DNA of 64,000 bases from an uncultured Bacteroidota bacterium (GCA_913056185.1 CAJXLV010000015.1:1-64000); one strand, 5' to 3'. Shown: positions 34,934 through 43,741, counted from the stretch's first letter. The notes: generated by a model not told the origin, from the letters alone. Numbers and translations are program-made.

Positions 34934-35410
34934 TCAGGCACCTGCGCCTCCCTCCGTCTCCTCCTCGGCCCGCCGCTCCACCCACAGCGTCACGGGGCCG
35001 TCGTTGGTGAGGCGCACGTCCATCAGGGCCCCAAACGTGCCAGTGGGCACCTCCTGCCCGAGGTGATTTTCGAGCGCCTCCACGAACCGAAGGTACAGCC
35101 GGTCGGCCTGGTCCGGGGGCGCGGCCTCGGTGAAGGACGGGCGGTGCCCCTGGCTCGTATCGCCGTAGAGCGTGAACTGCGGCACTACCAGCGCCTCGCC
35201 CCCCGTATCGAGCAGCGACGTGTCCATCTTGCCGTCCGCGTCGGGAAAGACGCGCAGGTGGGCACACTTGCGGGCGCACCAGTCGGCCTCGGCCTGCGTA
35301 TCGTCCGTGTGCACGCCGAGCAGAATAAGCAGGCCGTCGTCGATGGCGCCCACGGTGGCACCGTCCACCTCGACGGCCGCGTCCGAGACGCGCTGAACCA
35401 AAGCAACCAT
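34934..35410 (-). CDS. dtd: D-aminoacyl-tRNA deacylase
   Basis: Hydrolyses D-aminoacyl-tRNAs (and Gly-tRNAAla), preventing D-residue misuse. The 158-aa product starts MVALVQRVSDAAVEVDG and has LLILLGVHTDDTQAEADW, the conserved VPQFTLYGDTSQGHRPSF (canonical SQ-x2-L-x4..GxRPSF) and GALMDVRLTNDGPVTLW with the NxGPVT signature. The canonical SQFTLYG reads PQFTLYG here. The start ATG at 35410 is at the conserved N-terminus. It converges on gltD (21 bp). Confidence 0.94.
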   Translation of the reverse strand: MVALVQRVSDAAVEVDGATVGAIDDGLLILLGVHTDDTQAEADWCARKCAHLRVFPDADGKMDTSLLDTGGEALVVPQFTLYGDTSQGHRPSFTEAAPPDQADRLYLRFVEALENHLGQEVPTGTFGALMDVRLTNDGPVTLWVERRAEEETEGGAGA

Positions 35411-35712
35411 GAAGCAGGGGGGAGAGTAATCCAGGAATAGGGAGTCGCACGACACGAAGCGTCGCACGCGGCCGGCGCGCTGCGATGCACCGAACCAGAG
35501 ACTGCGACGTCTACGATGGTCAGAAGTTCGGCTGGGGCCGGAGGGCGAGGCGTGTGCCGCAGGCGTGGGGGTGGCGGCAGGGCCGTGTTGGCATTTCGGA
35601 CTGCCAATGGGTAGGTTCGCACATGTCCTCATGTACGTCCTCCCCAAATGCCCTTTCCAGAGAGCCTTCGTCAGAGAAAGGTTCGCTCTCCCGGTCCGCA
35701 CTGCTCACGGCT
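35411..35712. other. Divergent spacer between dtd and a lipoprotein gene
   Basis: 302 bp. In-frame upstream starts for the lipoprotein exist (for example 35623) but lack a signal peptide. No RNA, terminator or clear promoter was recognised. Confidence 0.4.
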
Positions 35713-36510
35713 ATGCACAGACGCCTGCTCGGCCTCACGTTGCTTCTGGGACTCCTCGGTGTGGGGGCGTGTAGCAGCCCGCCCACGCTACAAAAAACAA
35801 CGATGACTCAGCCTCCGTCCGTCGATGGGGCCCTAAACGAATGGGGCGGCGGTCTGTCCGTGGTCGAAGACGGGGTGTCGATGAGCGCGGCGCCCACCGA
35901 CAGCCTGCTCTACGTGGCGGCCGTCATCTCGGACCCAGCCCTGATCCGCGCTGTGGCCCGGCATGGGCTGCTTCTGTGGGTGGACCCAACAGCGGCCCGT
36001 GCCTCCACCTACGGCTTGCAGTACCCCATCGGCCTCTCGGCGCAGCGCCGGGCCCGTAGTCGCCGCGCCGCGTCCGCCCCGCCGGGCCCCCGTTCTTCGA
36101 GGTCGCGCCTGGACCAACTGCTGCCCTCGGACCTGGCGGTGATTCGGAACGACACGATCCGTCACCGTAGGCCCAGCCGCCTCGTCTCTGCCCTAAAGGC
36201 CCGCGCCACGCTCGACACCGGCGTTCTGATCTACGAAGTGGGCATTCCGCTCCAGGGAGGCCCCCAAGACGCGGAGGCAGCGACGTACGGCCTTCGGACG
36301 CCCCTGAATGGTTCCCTTTCGTTGGGTCTCCAAACGCCGAACTCGACAGACATCGACCTGAAAGAGCAGACGGGAACCGGCATTCCATCCGTAACCGGAT
36401 CCGGGCGGCGCCCCTCCCCACAGGGACGGCAACGACAGCAGGCGTCGGCCCGGCGGACGGCCTCGCTGGATCTCTGGGTAACGGTTCCGGAGACGGGGCC
36501 TCACCGGTAA
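35713..36510 (+). CDS. Lipoprotein with a CBM9/DOMON-like domain
   Basis: A 265-aa lipoprotein: MHRRLLGLTLLLGLLGVGAC gives lipobox VGAC. Residues about 35-110 resemble the start of carbohydrate-binding module 9/DOMON-like domains (PPSVDGALNEWGGGLSVVED, then DSLLYVAAVISDPALI and LLLWVDPTAA). The remainder is Arg/Ser-rich with no recognised motif. The next gene has a similar module, so the two may share a ligand or a duplicated domain. The ATG at 35713 is chosen for the signal sequence. Carbohydrate binding is an inference from fold resemblance only; a heme-binding DOMON role is an alternative. Confidence 0.65.
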   Translation: MHRRLLGLTLLLGLLGVGACSSPPTLQKTTMTQPPSVDGALNEWGGGLSVVEDGVSMSAAPTDSLLYVAAVISDPALIRAVARHGLLLWVDPTAARASTYGLQYPIGLSAQRRARSRRAASAPPGPRSSRSRLDQLLPSDLAVIRNDTIRHRRPSRLVSALKARATLDTGVLIYEVGIPLQGGPQDAEAATYGLRTPLNGSLSLGLQTPNSTDIDLKEQTGTGIPSVTGSGRRPSPQGRQRQQASARRTASLDLWVTVPETGPHR

Positions 36511-36608
36511 TCGCACGCTCCGGAGTCCACACGGGCGCTCCGGTCTTGAACCCCGCCCGCGCTGCCCACCATCCCGATCGCGTTCCTCCCGATCCTTCCG
36601 ATTCTGCC

Positions 36609-38168
36609 ATGCGCCTACAGCCCTTCCTGTTCACCGTCTTCGCACTCCTGCTGACCACTGGGGGCTGCGGCGGGGCAGGGGACATCGAGCCCAACGAGTC
36701 GTCGTCCGATCCGTCCACTGAGGCCGACGCCTATCCGTCGCAGCCGGCCCGCATCTACGTGGACGAGTCGGCGGACGATTGGGACTCTCTGTCGGTCCGA
36801 GCAGTGGACCCGGACGGGCAGGCGACAAACATCCAGCGCCTCTGGGTGGCGCACAGCCAGGACCGGTTGTTTCTGCACATGGTCGTGCAGCCGGCGCTCA
36901 ACCTGCAGGAGGGCAATGACCTGACGCTCTATCTGGATACGGACAACGATCCGTCCACGGGCACGCAGGCGCTGGGGCTGGGCGCAGAGCTGACCTGGAC
37001 CTTCGGCGAGCGCTCCGGAAAGATGGTTCGGAACGGGGCTGAGCAGGAGGTCTCCCACGCAGACATTGGACTGACCACGCTTCCCACGGTCCGGAGCGAT
37101 ACGTTTGAGGTGGCGCTCGATCGGTCGGCGGCGCCGGGAGGGACGCCGCTTTTTGCGGGAGATAGTCTTCGGATTGCCCTGTCGAGCCCGGGTGATCGTT
37201 TGCCGAACGCCAATGGCGGGCTCGGGTACGCGCTGACGGCATCCGAGGTGCCTCTGGCGGCGCCGGGCATTGAGCGCCCACCCGCGTCGGCGCTGCGGCT
37301 TCTGTCCTACAACTCCGTCAACAACTTCGACCGCAACCGAAGTGCCATCTTCGACCCGGAGCGCCAGCCCAGCTACCGGCGCATCTTTGCGGCGGTATCG
37401 CCCGACGTGATTGCCTTCCAGGAAGTATACAGCGAGAGTGCTGCGGAGACCGAGGCGGTGGCGGAGTCGGAACTGGGGCTATCGGACGCGTGGACGTGGG
37501 CGAAGCACGGGGCTGATCTGGTGTTGGGCAGCCGCTTCCCCATTCTCGACTCCGAACCCATCCCGGGCTACGAGTCGAACCGAAGTGCGGCCTTCCTGCT
37601 CGACGCAGACGCCGCCCTTGGCAGCCCCCTCCTCGTTATCAACATGCACCCGCCGTGCTGCAATTTCGGCCCCGACGAGGACGACCCGTCCCGCAACGCG
37701 CAGCGGCAGCAGGTGGTGGACAATGTGGTCGCGTTCCTCCGGGATCTGAAGCAGGGCGAGGGCCCCTTTGCCCTCCCTGAAAATACCCCGATCGTCGTGA
37801 TGGGGGACATGAACTTTGTCGGCGAGGCCCAACAGCCGCGCACGCTGCGCACGGGACAGATTGTCAATACGGACCGCTTTGGCCCACCGGCGCCGCCGGA
37901 CTGGGATGGGTCCTCGCTGCTCGATACAGCCCCGCGCCAGGTCGCGTCGCCCCTGCACACCACGTGGGTGGACATGGACAGCTCGTTCCCGCCCGGGCGC
38001 CTCGACTACGCGTTCGTTACGGACAGTGTGCTGGAGGTGGTGCACGAGTTTGTGCTGCATACGCCTGCCATGCCCGCAGACCTGCGCGATACGTACGGGC
38101 TGCGTGCTTCCGACACCCCCACCGCCTCCGATCACCTCCCTGTTGTCCTCGATGTGGCGCCGCGGTAG
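36609..38168 (+). CDS. Lipoprotein: CBM9/DOMON-like module plus endonuclease/exonuclease/phosphatase domain
   Basis: A 519-aa lipoprotein: MRLQPFLFTVFALLLTTGGC gives lipobox TGGC. Residues about 45-215 form a DOMON/CBM9-like beta domain (RLWVAHSQDRLFLHMVVQPA, NDLTLYLDTDNDPSTGTQ). From about 230 it is an EEP-superfamily hydrolase: LRLLSYNSVNN, VIAFQEVYSES with the metal Glu, LLVINMHPPCC, VVMGDMNFVG with the catalytic D-x-N, and SDHLPVVLDV with the terminal SDH. All catalytic motifs are present, so it is likely an active surface phosphodiesterase or nuclease; the substrate is unknown. The start ATG at 36609 is 98 bp after the previous lipoprotein gene. Confidence 0.85.
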   Translation: MRLQPFLFTVFALLLTTGGCGGAGDIEPNESSSDPSTEADAYPSQPARIYVDESADDWDSLSVRAVDPDGQATNIQRLWVAHSQDRLFLHMVVQPALNLQEGNDLTLYLDTDNDPSTGTQALGLGAELTWTFGERSGKMVRNGAEQEVSHADIGLTTLPTVRSDTFEVALDRSAAPGGTPLFAGDSLRIALSSPGDRLPNANGGLGYALTASEVPLAAPGIERPPASALRLLSYNSVNNFDRNRSAIFDPERQPSYRRIFAAVSPDVIAFQEVYSESAAETEAVAESELGLSDAWTWAKHGADLVLGSRFPILDSEPIPGYESNRSAAFLLDADAALGSPLLVINMHPPCCNFGPDEDDPSRNAQRQQVVDNVVAFLRDLKQGEGPFALPENTPIVVMGDMNFVGEAQQPRTLRTGQIVNTDRFGPPAPPDWDGSSLLDTAPRQVASPLHTTWVDMDSSFPPGRLDYAFVTDSVLEVVHEFVLHTPAMPADLRDTYGLRASDTPTASDHLPVVLDVAPR

Positions 38169-38381
38169 CACCGAACGGAACGCTCCGCCCGTCAAATCTG
38201 CAACTGCCTGCCACGACGGCAGACGAGCCGTGTCGGATTTGCGGACGAGGCTGCCTGCAGCACGGCTGGTACGCCTCTTGAGGCATCGGAAAAGTGCATT
38301 GTCGGAGCCAGGTCGGGGGAGGAGCCCCGGCTGGCTCCCATTCGTGCTCTTTCTGAACCAACAGGTCCCGAGGTGATTCCC

Positions 38382-38819
38382 ATGACACAGCTCACCCGCC
38401 GATCCCCCAACCGAACGCTCCGCGACCTACAGCGAGAGGTGGACAGCCTCTTCGACCAGTTCTTTGGTCGGAGTGACGATGGCGACGCATCCGCTGTGTG
38501 GTCGCCCCGCACGGACCTCTCGGAGACGGACGATGCCTACCGCATTCGACTGGATGTGCCGGGAATGCGGACGGACGACATCTCGATCAATCTCCAGAAC
38601 AACACGCTGACCGTTCGCGGCGACCGGTCCGCTGAACGCACGGAAGACGAGGAGGAGTACGTGCGTGTGGAGCGGGCCTTTGGCACCTTTCACCGCACCT
38701 TCTCCCTGCCTGATGCGGTGGACCCGGACAATGTAGAGGCCTCCTACGACGAGGGGGTGCTGACAATTCACATTCCGAAGACAGAAGAAAGTACGCGCCG
38801 TACGATCGAGATCGAGTAG
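38382..38819 (+). CDS. Small heat shock protein Hsp20
   Basis: ATP-independent chaperone holding unfolding proteins. The 145-aa product has a short N-terminal helix (TLRDLQREVDSLFDQFFG), an alpha-crystallin domain at about 38-135 (PRTDLSETDDAYRIRLDVPG, NNTLTVRGDRSAE, RAFGTFHRTFSLPDAVD, EASYDEGVLTIHIPK), and a short IEIE tail. The ATG at 38382 is used instead of the GTG at 38373. It is monocistronic: a strong terminator follows 46 bp downstream. The 213-bp upstream region shows no clear CIRCE or ROSE-type element. Confidence 0.95.
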   Translation: MTQLTRRSPNRTLRDLQREVDSLFDQFFGRSDDGDASAVWSPRTDLSETDDAYRIRLDVPGMRTDDISINLQNNTLTVRGDRSAERTEDEEEYVRVERAFGTFHRTFSLPDAVDPDNVEASYDEGVLTIHIPKTEESTRRTIEIE

Positions 38820-38865
38820 TCCGCCGGTAGGTCCGTCTTGTCGGTCTGTTGTGTGGGTCCCGTTC

Positions 38866-38906
38866 CCGCCCGGCCGGTTTGCTTCCGGTCGGGCGGTTTT
38901 TGTTTT
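38866..38906 (+). terminator. Rho-independent terminator after hsp20
   Basis: A 12-bp stem CCGCCCGGCCGG / CCGGTCGGGCGG (one G-T pair) with a 7-nt loop, followed by TTTTTGTTTT. Confidence 0.92.
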
Positions 38907-39004
38907 GGGGGAGCACGTACAAGGGGCGGCGGCAGGGCGCAGGAACGGACCGGGGCGGCAGGCGTGCGAACGCCGTCGGTTTTTCTCTCCACATCTTCAG
39001 TTCT

Positions 39005-39850
39005 ATGGCCTTCCGTGTTGCGTTCCAGGGAGAGCCGGGCGCATACAGCGAGGAAGCGGTGCAGCGGCTCTTCGGAGACGCCGCCCCGCAGGCACATCCC
39101 ACCTTTGAGGCTGTGTTTGAGGCGGTGGAGACAGGCGCGACACAGCGGGCCGTGGTGCCAATCGAGAACGCGGTGTTCGGCAGCGTGCGCGTCAACTACG
39201 ACCACTTGCGCACCCATGCGGTCCGGATCGTTGGAGAGTTTCAACTGCGCATCCATCACTGCCTGATGGCTCCGGAGGGGGCCTCGCTGGATGGGCTGGA
39301 GGTGGTGCGCTCTCACCAGCAGGCGCTCGGGCAGTGTCGGGGGTGGCTTCGCACGCATCTTCCGCACGTGACCCCCGAGGCTACGCCGGACACCGCGGGC
39401 GCGGCACGGGCCGTGGCGGACGCCGGGACTTCTGCCGTCGCAGCGGTGGCCTCCCGCCGCGCCGCCGACCGGTACGGGCTGTCGGTCCTGGCCGACGGTC
39501 TTCAAGACGACGCGGAGAACTTTACCCGCTTCCTTGCGCTTGCGGCCGAGGAGGCTGAGGCCTCCATCGTGGGCACAGGGCGGCCCAAAACGTCGCTGAC
39601 GTTTGTGCTGCAGGAAAATGTGCCCGGGGCCCTCTTCAAGAGCCTTGCGGTCTTTGCGCTGCGCGAACTGGACCTGGCCAAGATTGAGAGCCGTCCGCTG
39701 GTGGGGCACCCTGGCCGGTACCGCTTCTTTCTGGACGTGTACGGGAGCGCCTGGGACGAGCCGGTGGCACGCGCCCTGGATCACCTGCGCGAGCTCACAC
39801 AGGAGGTGCAGGTGCTGGGCTCATACCCCGAAGGCACGACGGCGGACTGA
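39005..39850 (+). CDS. pheA: Prephenate dehydratase
   Basis: Forms phenylpyruvate from prephenate in phenylalanine synthesis. The 281-aa monofunctional product has the PDT domain with VAFQGEPGAYSEEAV, AVVPIENAVFGSVR and the catalytic TRF motif in ENFTRFLAL, then an ACT regulatory domain with PGALFKSLAVFALRELDL and the Phe-binding ESRP motif (KIESRPLVG). No chorismate mutase domain is fused. The ATG at 39005 gives the standard N-terminus. It lies after the hsp20 terminator, so it has its own promoter; ftsX follows 161 bp downstream. Confidence 0.95.
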   Translation: MAFRVAFQGEPGAYSEEAVQRLFGDAAPQAHPTFEAVFEAVETGATQRAVVPIENAVFGSVRVNYDHLRTHAVRIVGEFQLRIHHCLMAPEGASLDGLEVVRSHQQALGQCRGWLRTHLPHVTPEATPDTAGAARAVADAGTSAVAAVASRRAADRYGLSVLADGLQDDAENFTRFLALAAEEAEASIVGTGRPKTSLTFVLQENVPGALFKSLAVFALRELDLAKIESRPLVGHPGRYRFFLDVYGSAWDEPVARALDHLRELTQEVQVLGSYPEGTTAD

Positions 39851-40011
39851 GCGCTTCGGGGCTCGTTCGAGGCGGCCCCAGTGAGGGGGGCTCCAACTCT
39901 TCCGCGTTGCTTCCGTCACTGGCCCAGGGCGCATGCGCCGAATCGGCCCCGGTCGGTTTCCCTTTTCGGAGCCGCCTTCGTAAATTAACGGCCCGTTGCT
40001 CCTCTCCAGAC

Positions 40012-40899
40012 GTGTGCCACGCCGTGCTTCCGTATTTCGTCCGGGAAGGCCTTGCAAACCTCCGCCGCACAACCTTTTCCGCTGTGGCGTCAACGGGGGC
40101 CATTGCCGTGGCGCTGATCCTGGTGGGCACGTTTGGGCTCGTGGGGTACGAGGCCTCGGTCGTGTCCGACAAGCTGCGGGCCCAGGCCGGGCAGATGGAG
40201 GTCTTCATTCAGCAGGATGCCCCCGACACGGTGCAGGAGGCGCTCCATGCTCGCGTGCAGACCCTGCCGAGCGTGGCGGCGGCCGAGTTTATTTCCCACG
40301 AGGAGGCGGCCCAAATCTTCCGGCGCGAGTTTGGGGAGGGGGCTGCGGCCTTTGAGGACCCCACCTTTCTTCCCGCGTCCATCAAGGTCAAGATGACGCC
40401 GCGGCATGCCCACCCGGACAGCATGGCCCACGTGGCGGACCGCGTGACGGAGTGGCGAGGCGTGGAAGAGGTGGTGCTCAATCAGGATCTCCTCGTGCGC
40501 ATTTCCCAAAACCGACGCGTCGTCCACACGGTGGGCCTTGTGCTGGGCGGCATTGTGGTGCTTACGGCGTTCTTTCTGGTGGTGAACACCATCCGACTCA
40601 CGATTTACGCCCGGCGCCTGCTCATTCGCACCATGAAGCTCGTCGGGGCGACGGATCGCTTTGTCCGGCGTCCGTTTCTGGTGGAGGGCATCGTACAGGG
40701 GGGGCTCGGAGGCGCCGTCGCCGGGGGGGTGGTGTGGGGACTCTATCGCCTGTTCCTTCAGCAGATCGACCCGGCTCCTTTGTCTGCTCAGGCGGAGGTT
40801 GGGCTGGTGGGTGGGCTGCTGGGGGCGGGCATTCTGCTTGGGGGGATCGGGGCGTACGTTGCCGCACGGCGATTTATCCAGACCATTGAGCTCCACTGA
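40012..40899 (+). CDS. ftsX: Cell division protein FtsX (permease-like)
   Basis: Integral-membrane partner of the ATPase FtsE; the complex activates cell-wall hydrolases at the septum. The 295-aa product has the FtsX plan. A short cytoplasmic N-terminus (YFVREGLANLRRTTFSAVAS) precedes TM1. An extracytoplasmic loop (about 60-180) contains VFIQQDAPDTVQEALHARV and LPASIKVKM. TM2-4 follow from about 190, with the coupling segment TIYARRLLIRTMKLVGATDR. No ATG is available; GTG 40012 or GTG 40024 (LPYFVREG) are the likely starts. The AT-rich GTAAATTAAC at 39980 may be part of its promoter. ftsE is not adjacent. Confidence 0.92.
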   Translation: MCHAVLPYFVREGLANLRRTTFSAVASTGAIAVALILVGTFGLVGYEASVVSDKLRAQAGQMEVFIQQDAPDTVQEALHARVQTLPSVAAAEFISHEEAAQIFRREFGEGAAAFEDPTFLPASIKVKMTPRHAHPDSMAHVADRVTEWRGVEEVVLNQDLLVRISQNRRVVHTVGLVLGGIVVLTAFFLVVNTIRLTIYARRLLIRTMKLVGATDRFVRRPFLVEGIVQGGLGGAVAGGVVWGLYRLFLQQIDPAPLSAQAEVGLVGGLLGAGILLGGIGAYVAARRFIQTIELH

Positions 40900-41094
40900 C
40901 CGCACGGCTCTTTTCAACTCTCCACAGTAAGTATTGAGTAAATATTGGGTAGGGCGCGAGAAGGGCCTGAACCTGTCGGTTCATAGACTCCCGGCTGTAG
41001 CCGGCCTGCTTGGCGATGTGACATCGCCGGTAGACCCTTCTCGTGGTTCCGCATCGCGGAACCCTATCAAGATCCATCTGCTACTGATGGTACC

Positions 41095-41315
41095 ATGACA
41101 CACGACATCAAGCGCACATCCCGATACCGCCTGTTCCTGAACGAGGCGCAGAAATCAGAACTTGTCCGTACGTTTGGGGCAGTCGGTGGGTGTACAACTG
41201 GGCGCTTGAGACGAAGGCAACGGCATACTGCCAGGATGAAGAGTCGGTTTCGTTTGCATTATTGAGTAGAGCGCGAGAAGAGCACCCTACAAGCACCCGC
41301 GTCGCAGCGCAGTAA
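41095..41315 (+). pseudogene. Truncated, frameshifted tnpB (OrfB) remnant
   Basis: The ATG at 41095 opens MTHDIKRTSRYRLFLNEAQK and SELVRTFGAV, the N-terminal beta strand and helix of TnpB RNA-guided nucleases (usual form RYRLyPt..Q...l). At about 41185 the frame must shift to continue as WVYNWALETKATAYCQDEES, the next conserved TnpB block. That frame ends at a TAA at 41313-41315. Roughly 300 C-terminal residues, including the RuvC catalytic acids and zinc finger, are missing. It is a non-functional fragment, but the outer element ends are still recognisable. Confidence 0.8.
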
Positions 41316-41346
41316 AGGTCCCGCGCTTCAGCCGGGGGCGACGTCA
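41260..41346 (+). mobile_element. Miniature left-end/right-end element nested in tnpB
   Basis: A fresh left-end motif TATTGAGTAGAGCGCGAG (from 41260) lies inside the shifted tnpB frame and is followed within about 60 bp by the right-end hairpin ending GCCGGGGGCGACGTCAA. Left and right ends abut without a transposase, as in the 51.85-kb copy. It could be a separate MITE/PATE-type insertion into tnpB, or a deletion product of the larger element. Confidence 0.55.
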
Positions 41347-41370
41347 ATCTCACAGTCGTGATTGAGGCTC

Positions 41371-42381
41371 ATGAATGGTTCTCGTTTCCTCTTCCTCTCG
41401 CTACTCGCCCTTGTCGGCATCGGGGGACTTCTCGTCGCCTGTCAGCGCACTGGGGATTCGGACATCGCGCGGACGAAGGAAGGGGTCATGCGGCTCGGCT
41501 CCGTTGAAGTCGTCGACACGGTCGCCCGAGCCGTGGCCCCGACGGATCGCCCTCTCGCCTTCGAAGGATTGCGCGGCTTGGTGCACCTGAGGGGGACCGA
41601 CCAGACGACTGCGGACCTCGCGTTTGTGCGCCGGGGGCGAGGGGCCTCGCGGGCCGACGGCCAGTCGGTCCTGGATGGCATCTCGATTACCGAAAGTGGC
41701 ACGGAGGCTGAGTACACGTATACCCTGACGGCCGACGATGACAACTATGCCGTCGTTGATATTCGGGGCGAGGTCCCTCGCTCGGCCGCCCTTCAGATCG
41801 ACCGGTTGAGCGGGGCGGTCCACATTGAAGACGTGGAAGGGGCCCTGACCGTGGACCACCAGCACGGCGACGTAAATGTGCAGGGCGCCGCAGCGCCGGT
41901 CGAAACGACCATCCAAAACGGCGACGTGCAGGTCCTCTTCCAATCCGTCCCGGCCGACGGAGATATACTGCTGAAGACGTCCAACGGGGACCTCCACCTC
42001 GCCCTCCCGCCTGACGCCTCGGCCCAAATTGATGCCGAAACCGATGCCGGCACGATCCGGACGCAGGGCCTGACTTTCACCGCCGAGCAATTTGCCCCCA
42101 TCAACGCTGGCGCGCGCTACGAAGCACAGCTGGGGAAGGGCGGACCCACCATCGAATTGCGCACCCAGAACGGATCGATCACCCTCCGGGCGGTGGCACC
42201 AACGCAGACCGATCCCGCTGATACGACCGAGGCGCCGGCCATAGTCCCGAGTACGGATACGACCGTGGCGCCGCAGCCGGACACCGTGGAGAACCCCCCC
42301 GACACGCGGAAAGCCCCCGACACAACGACCGTTTCCGATACGACCCGCGGCGACACGACCGCGGCCGATACGATCTTCTAA
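41371..42381 (+). CDS. DUF4097-type beta-strand-repeat lipoprotein
   Basis: A 336-aa lipoprotein: MNGSRFLFLSLLALVGIGGL, then lipobox LVAC. The mature part shows the repeating beta-helix pattern of DUF4097 (putative adhesin) proteins: LQIDRLSGAVHIEDVEGALT, VDHQHGDVNVQGAAAPVETT, IQNGDVQVLFQSVPADGDI, KTSNGDLHLALPPDASAQID, and IELRTQNGSITLR. The last 55 residues are a Thr/Asp/Pro-rich tail (DTT repeats) without structure, perhaps a linker or surface stalk. The start ATG at 41371 lies only 25 bp after the right end of the transposon remnant, so its promoter may lie inside that element. Confidence 0.78.
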   Translation: MNGSRFLFLSLLALVGIGGLLVACQRTGDSDIARTKEGVMRLGSVEVVDTVARAVAPTDRPLAFEGLRGLVHLRGTDQTTADLAFVRRGRGASRADGQSVLDGISITESGTEAEYTYTLTADDDNYAVVDIRGEVPRSAALQIDRLSGAVHIEDVEGALTVDHQHGDVNVQGAAAPVETTIQNGDVQVLFQSVPADGDILLKTSNGDLHLALPPDASAQIDAETDAGTIRTQGLTFTAEQFAPINAGARYEAQLGKGGPTIELRTQNGSITLRAVAPTQTDPADTTEAPAIVPSTDTTVAPQPDTVENPPDTRKAPDTTTVSDTTRGDTTAADTIF

Positions 42382-42469
42382 CGTCTGGCCATGTGCGCCA
42401 GGCGCCCTGCAAAGCCTCCTTTCAGACGCGGAGTCTGTCGCCGGTCAATGGCCCGCCCAGCCCCGTTGG

Positions 42470-43735
42470 CTACGGAGCCTGCGGCACGTCCGGCGCCTCG
42501 ATGGGCTGTAGCGACGTGCCGTACTGCTCGTTGATGGTGCCGATGAGTTGGTTCGTCACAACCCGGTGTGCGGCGGCGCTGGGATGGATGCCGTCGAGGC
42601 TGAAGAACGGCCCGAATGGCTCATCCGAGTCACGGTCGGGAAACTTCGGAATGAGGTCGTTCGTGGGGTCCGGGTCGTCATCATCGTTGGTGTAGAGGGC
42701 GGCAAAGATGTCGTTGGGGTCAAAGAAGGCGAGGCCCCGCTGCTGCGCCTGTTGCTGGATGATGGCGTTGTACTGCTGCACCGTTCCGGCCAGGGTGGAA
42801 ACCTCGTTGAGAGTCAGGGCGGGCGTGCCAGCGGCCTGGCAGTCCAACGTGACGGGTTGTCCCGGATTTTGGAGGGCCTGACCGATCAGGCCAAACCCGT
42901 AGTCGATGGGAACGAGAGGGGTGAGACCGGTACCGGGATCCTGGGTGTCGCAACTCGACGCCACATCGAAGTTTGGCGGGAACTGCCCCTGCTCCTCTAA
43001 AGCAGCGTAGACGGGCCCGGGAGAAAAGAACGGGGTGAAGGCGACGTTCGACACGCCGATCAGTACGCCGCCCTCCAGGCTGCCGCCGGAGGTAAGCTGA
43101 TCCAGCATGCCCGTGTACTGCTCCCCAAACTCACTGGGAGGGGTTACGTTGGCCGTGCCGTTGAGAGCGGGCCCAAGCACATTGTTGTTGCCAATCCAGA
43201 CGGTGGCAAACGTGGGGTTGGCCGCCAGGGCGGCCTGGGCCTGCGTCTGCCCGCCAAGAATGAACTGGGTGAGCGGGTTGGCAGAGGGCGTGTCGTTGCT
43301 CGTGATGTCAATCACCTCTGCGTTCGGCACCGCCACGTTGTTCACGCGGGGGGGGACCTGTTCGCTCCGGAGGGCACAGGTGGTGCTGTCCGTTTGGGAC
43401 GGACGCTGAGGGGCGGGGATGCCGCTCTCGTTGAAAAACTGTTCGAACGGCGGCGGGCAGCCGGGCGTGGCCAGCTCCGGCACTCCGAATGGGGTCTGCA
43501 TCTGCTCGGCAAGCCGCACGGCAAACGAGGCCGACTGGGTCTGGCTGTTGATGCCGCCCGACTGAAACCCGGCGGTGATGCTGTTGCCCAGGGCCACGTA
43601 GCTGTTGAAGAGGTCGGCTTGGATCTCCGGGGCCGTGAGCGACTCATCGTCGCACCCGGAGAGCAGAGGCACAGTCAGGGCCAGCAGCAGGGCCGCAGCG
43701 GCCGAGAGAGAATGGGGGAGGCGAGGGGCCGTCAT
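42470..43735 (-). CDS. SGNH/GDSL hydrolase-like lipoprotein
   Basis: A 421-aa lipoprotein: signal peptide with lipobox LSGC at about 25-28. Block I of the SGNH fold reads YVALGNSITAGFQSGGI, with Ser52 in GNS where the classical motif is GDS. The Gly/Asn blocks follow as WIGNNN, and block V is DGIHPSAAAH with the Asp-His pair near residue 390. This is typical of esterase/lipase-like exported proteins in the phylum. The substrate is unproven. The start at 43735 is 6 bp downstream of the FadL-type gene stop, so the two form a tight operon: a surface lipase-like enzyme with a fatty-acid porin. Confidence 0.82.
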   Translation of the reverse strand: MTAPRLPHSLSAAAALLLALTVPLLSGCDDESLTAPEIQADLFNSYVALGNSITAGFQSGGINSQTQSASFAVRLAEQMQTPFGVPELATPGCPPPFEQFFNESGIPAPQRPSQTDSTTCALRSEQVPPRVNNVAVPNAEVIDITSNDTPSANPLTQFILGGQTQAQAALAANPTFATVWIGNNNVLGPALNGTANVTPPSEFGEQYTGMLDQLTSGGSLEGGVLIGVSNVAFTPFFSPGPVYAALEEQGQFPPNFDVASSCDTQDPGTGLTPLVPIDYGFGLIGQALQNPGQPVTLDCQAAGTPALTLNEVSTLAGTVQQYNAIIQQQAQQRGLAFFDPNDIFAALYTNDDDDPDPTNDLIPKFPDRDSDEPFGPFFSLDGIHPSAAAHRVVTNQLIGTINEQYGTSLQPIEAPDVPQAP

Positions 43736-43741
43736 TGTGGC

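Larger units (their letters stand above)
40932..41346 (+). mobile_element. Decayed IS200/IS605-family element
   Basis: About 0.4 kb lying between ftsX and the DUF4097 gene. The left end repeats TATTGAG / TATTGGG (40932, 40943) and then GTAGGGCGCGAGAAGGGC, the hairpin GAACC-TGTC-GGTTC (40969-40982) and GACTC. A tnpB remnant starts at 41095. The right end is a hairpin with CCCGCGCTTCAGCCGGGGG then CGACGTCAA (to about 41346). Subterminal hairpins without terminal inverted repeats, a TATTGAG-type flank and tnpB are the IS200/IS605 plan. tnpA is absent, so it cannot move alone. A second left-end motif sits inside tnpB at 41260. Confidence 0.82.
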
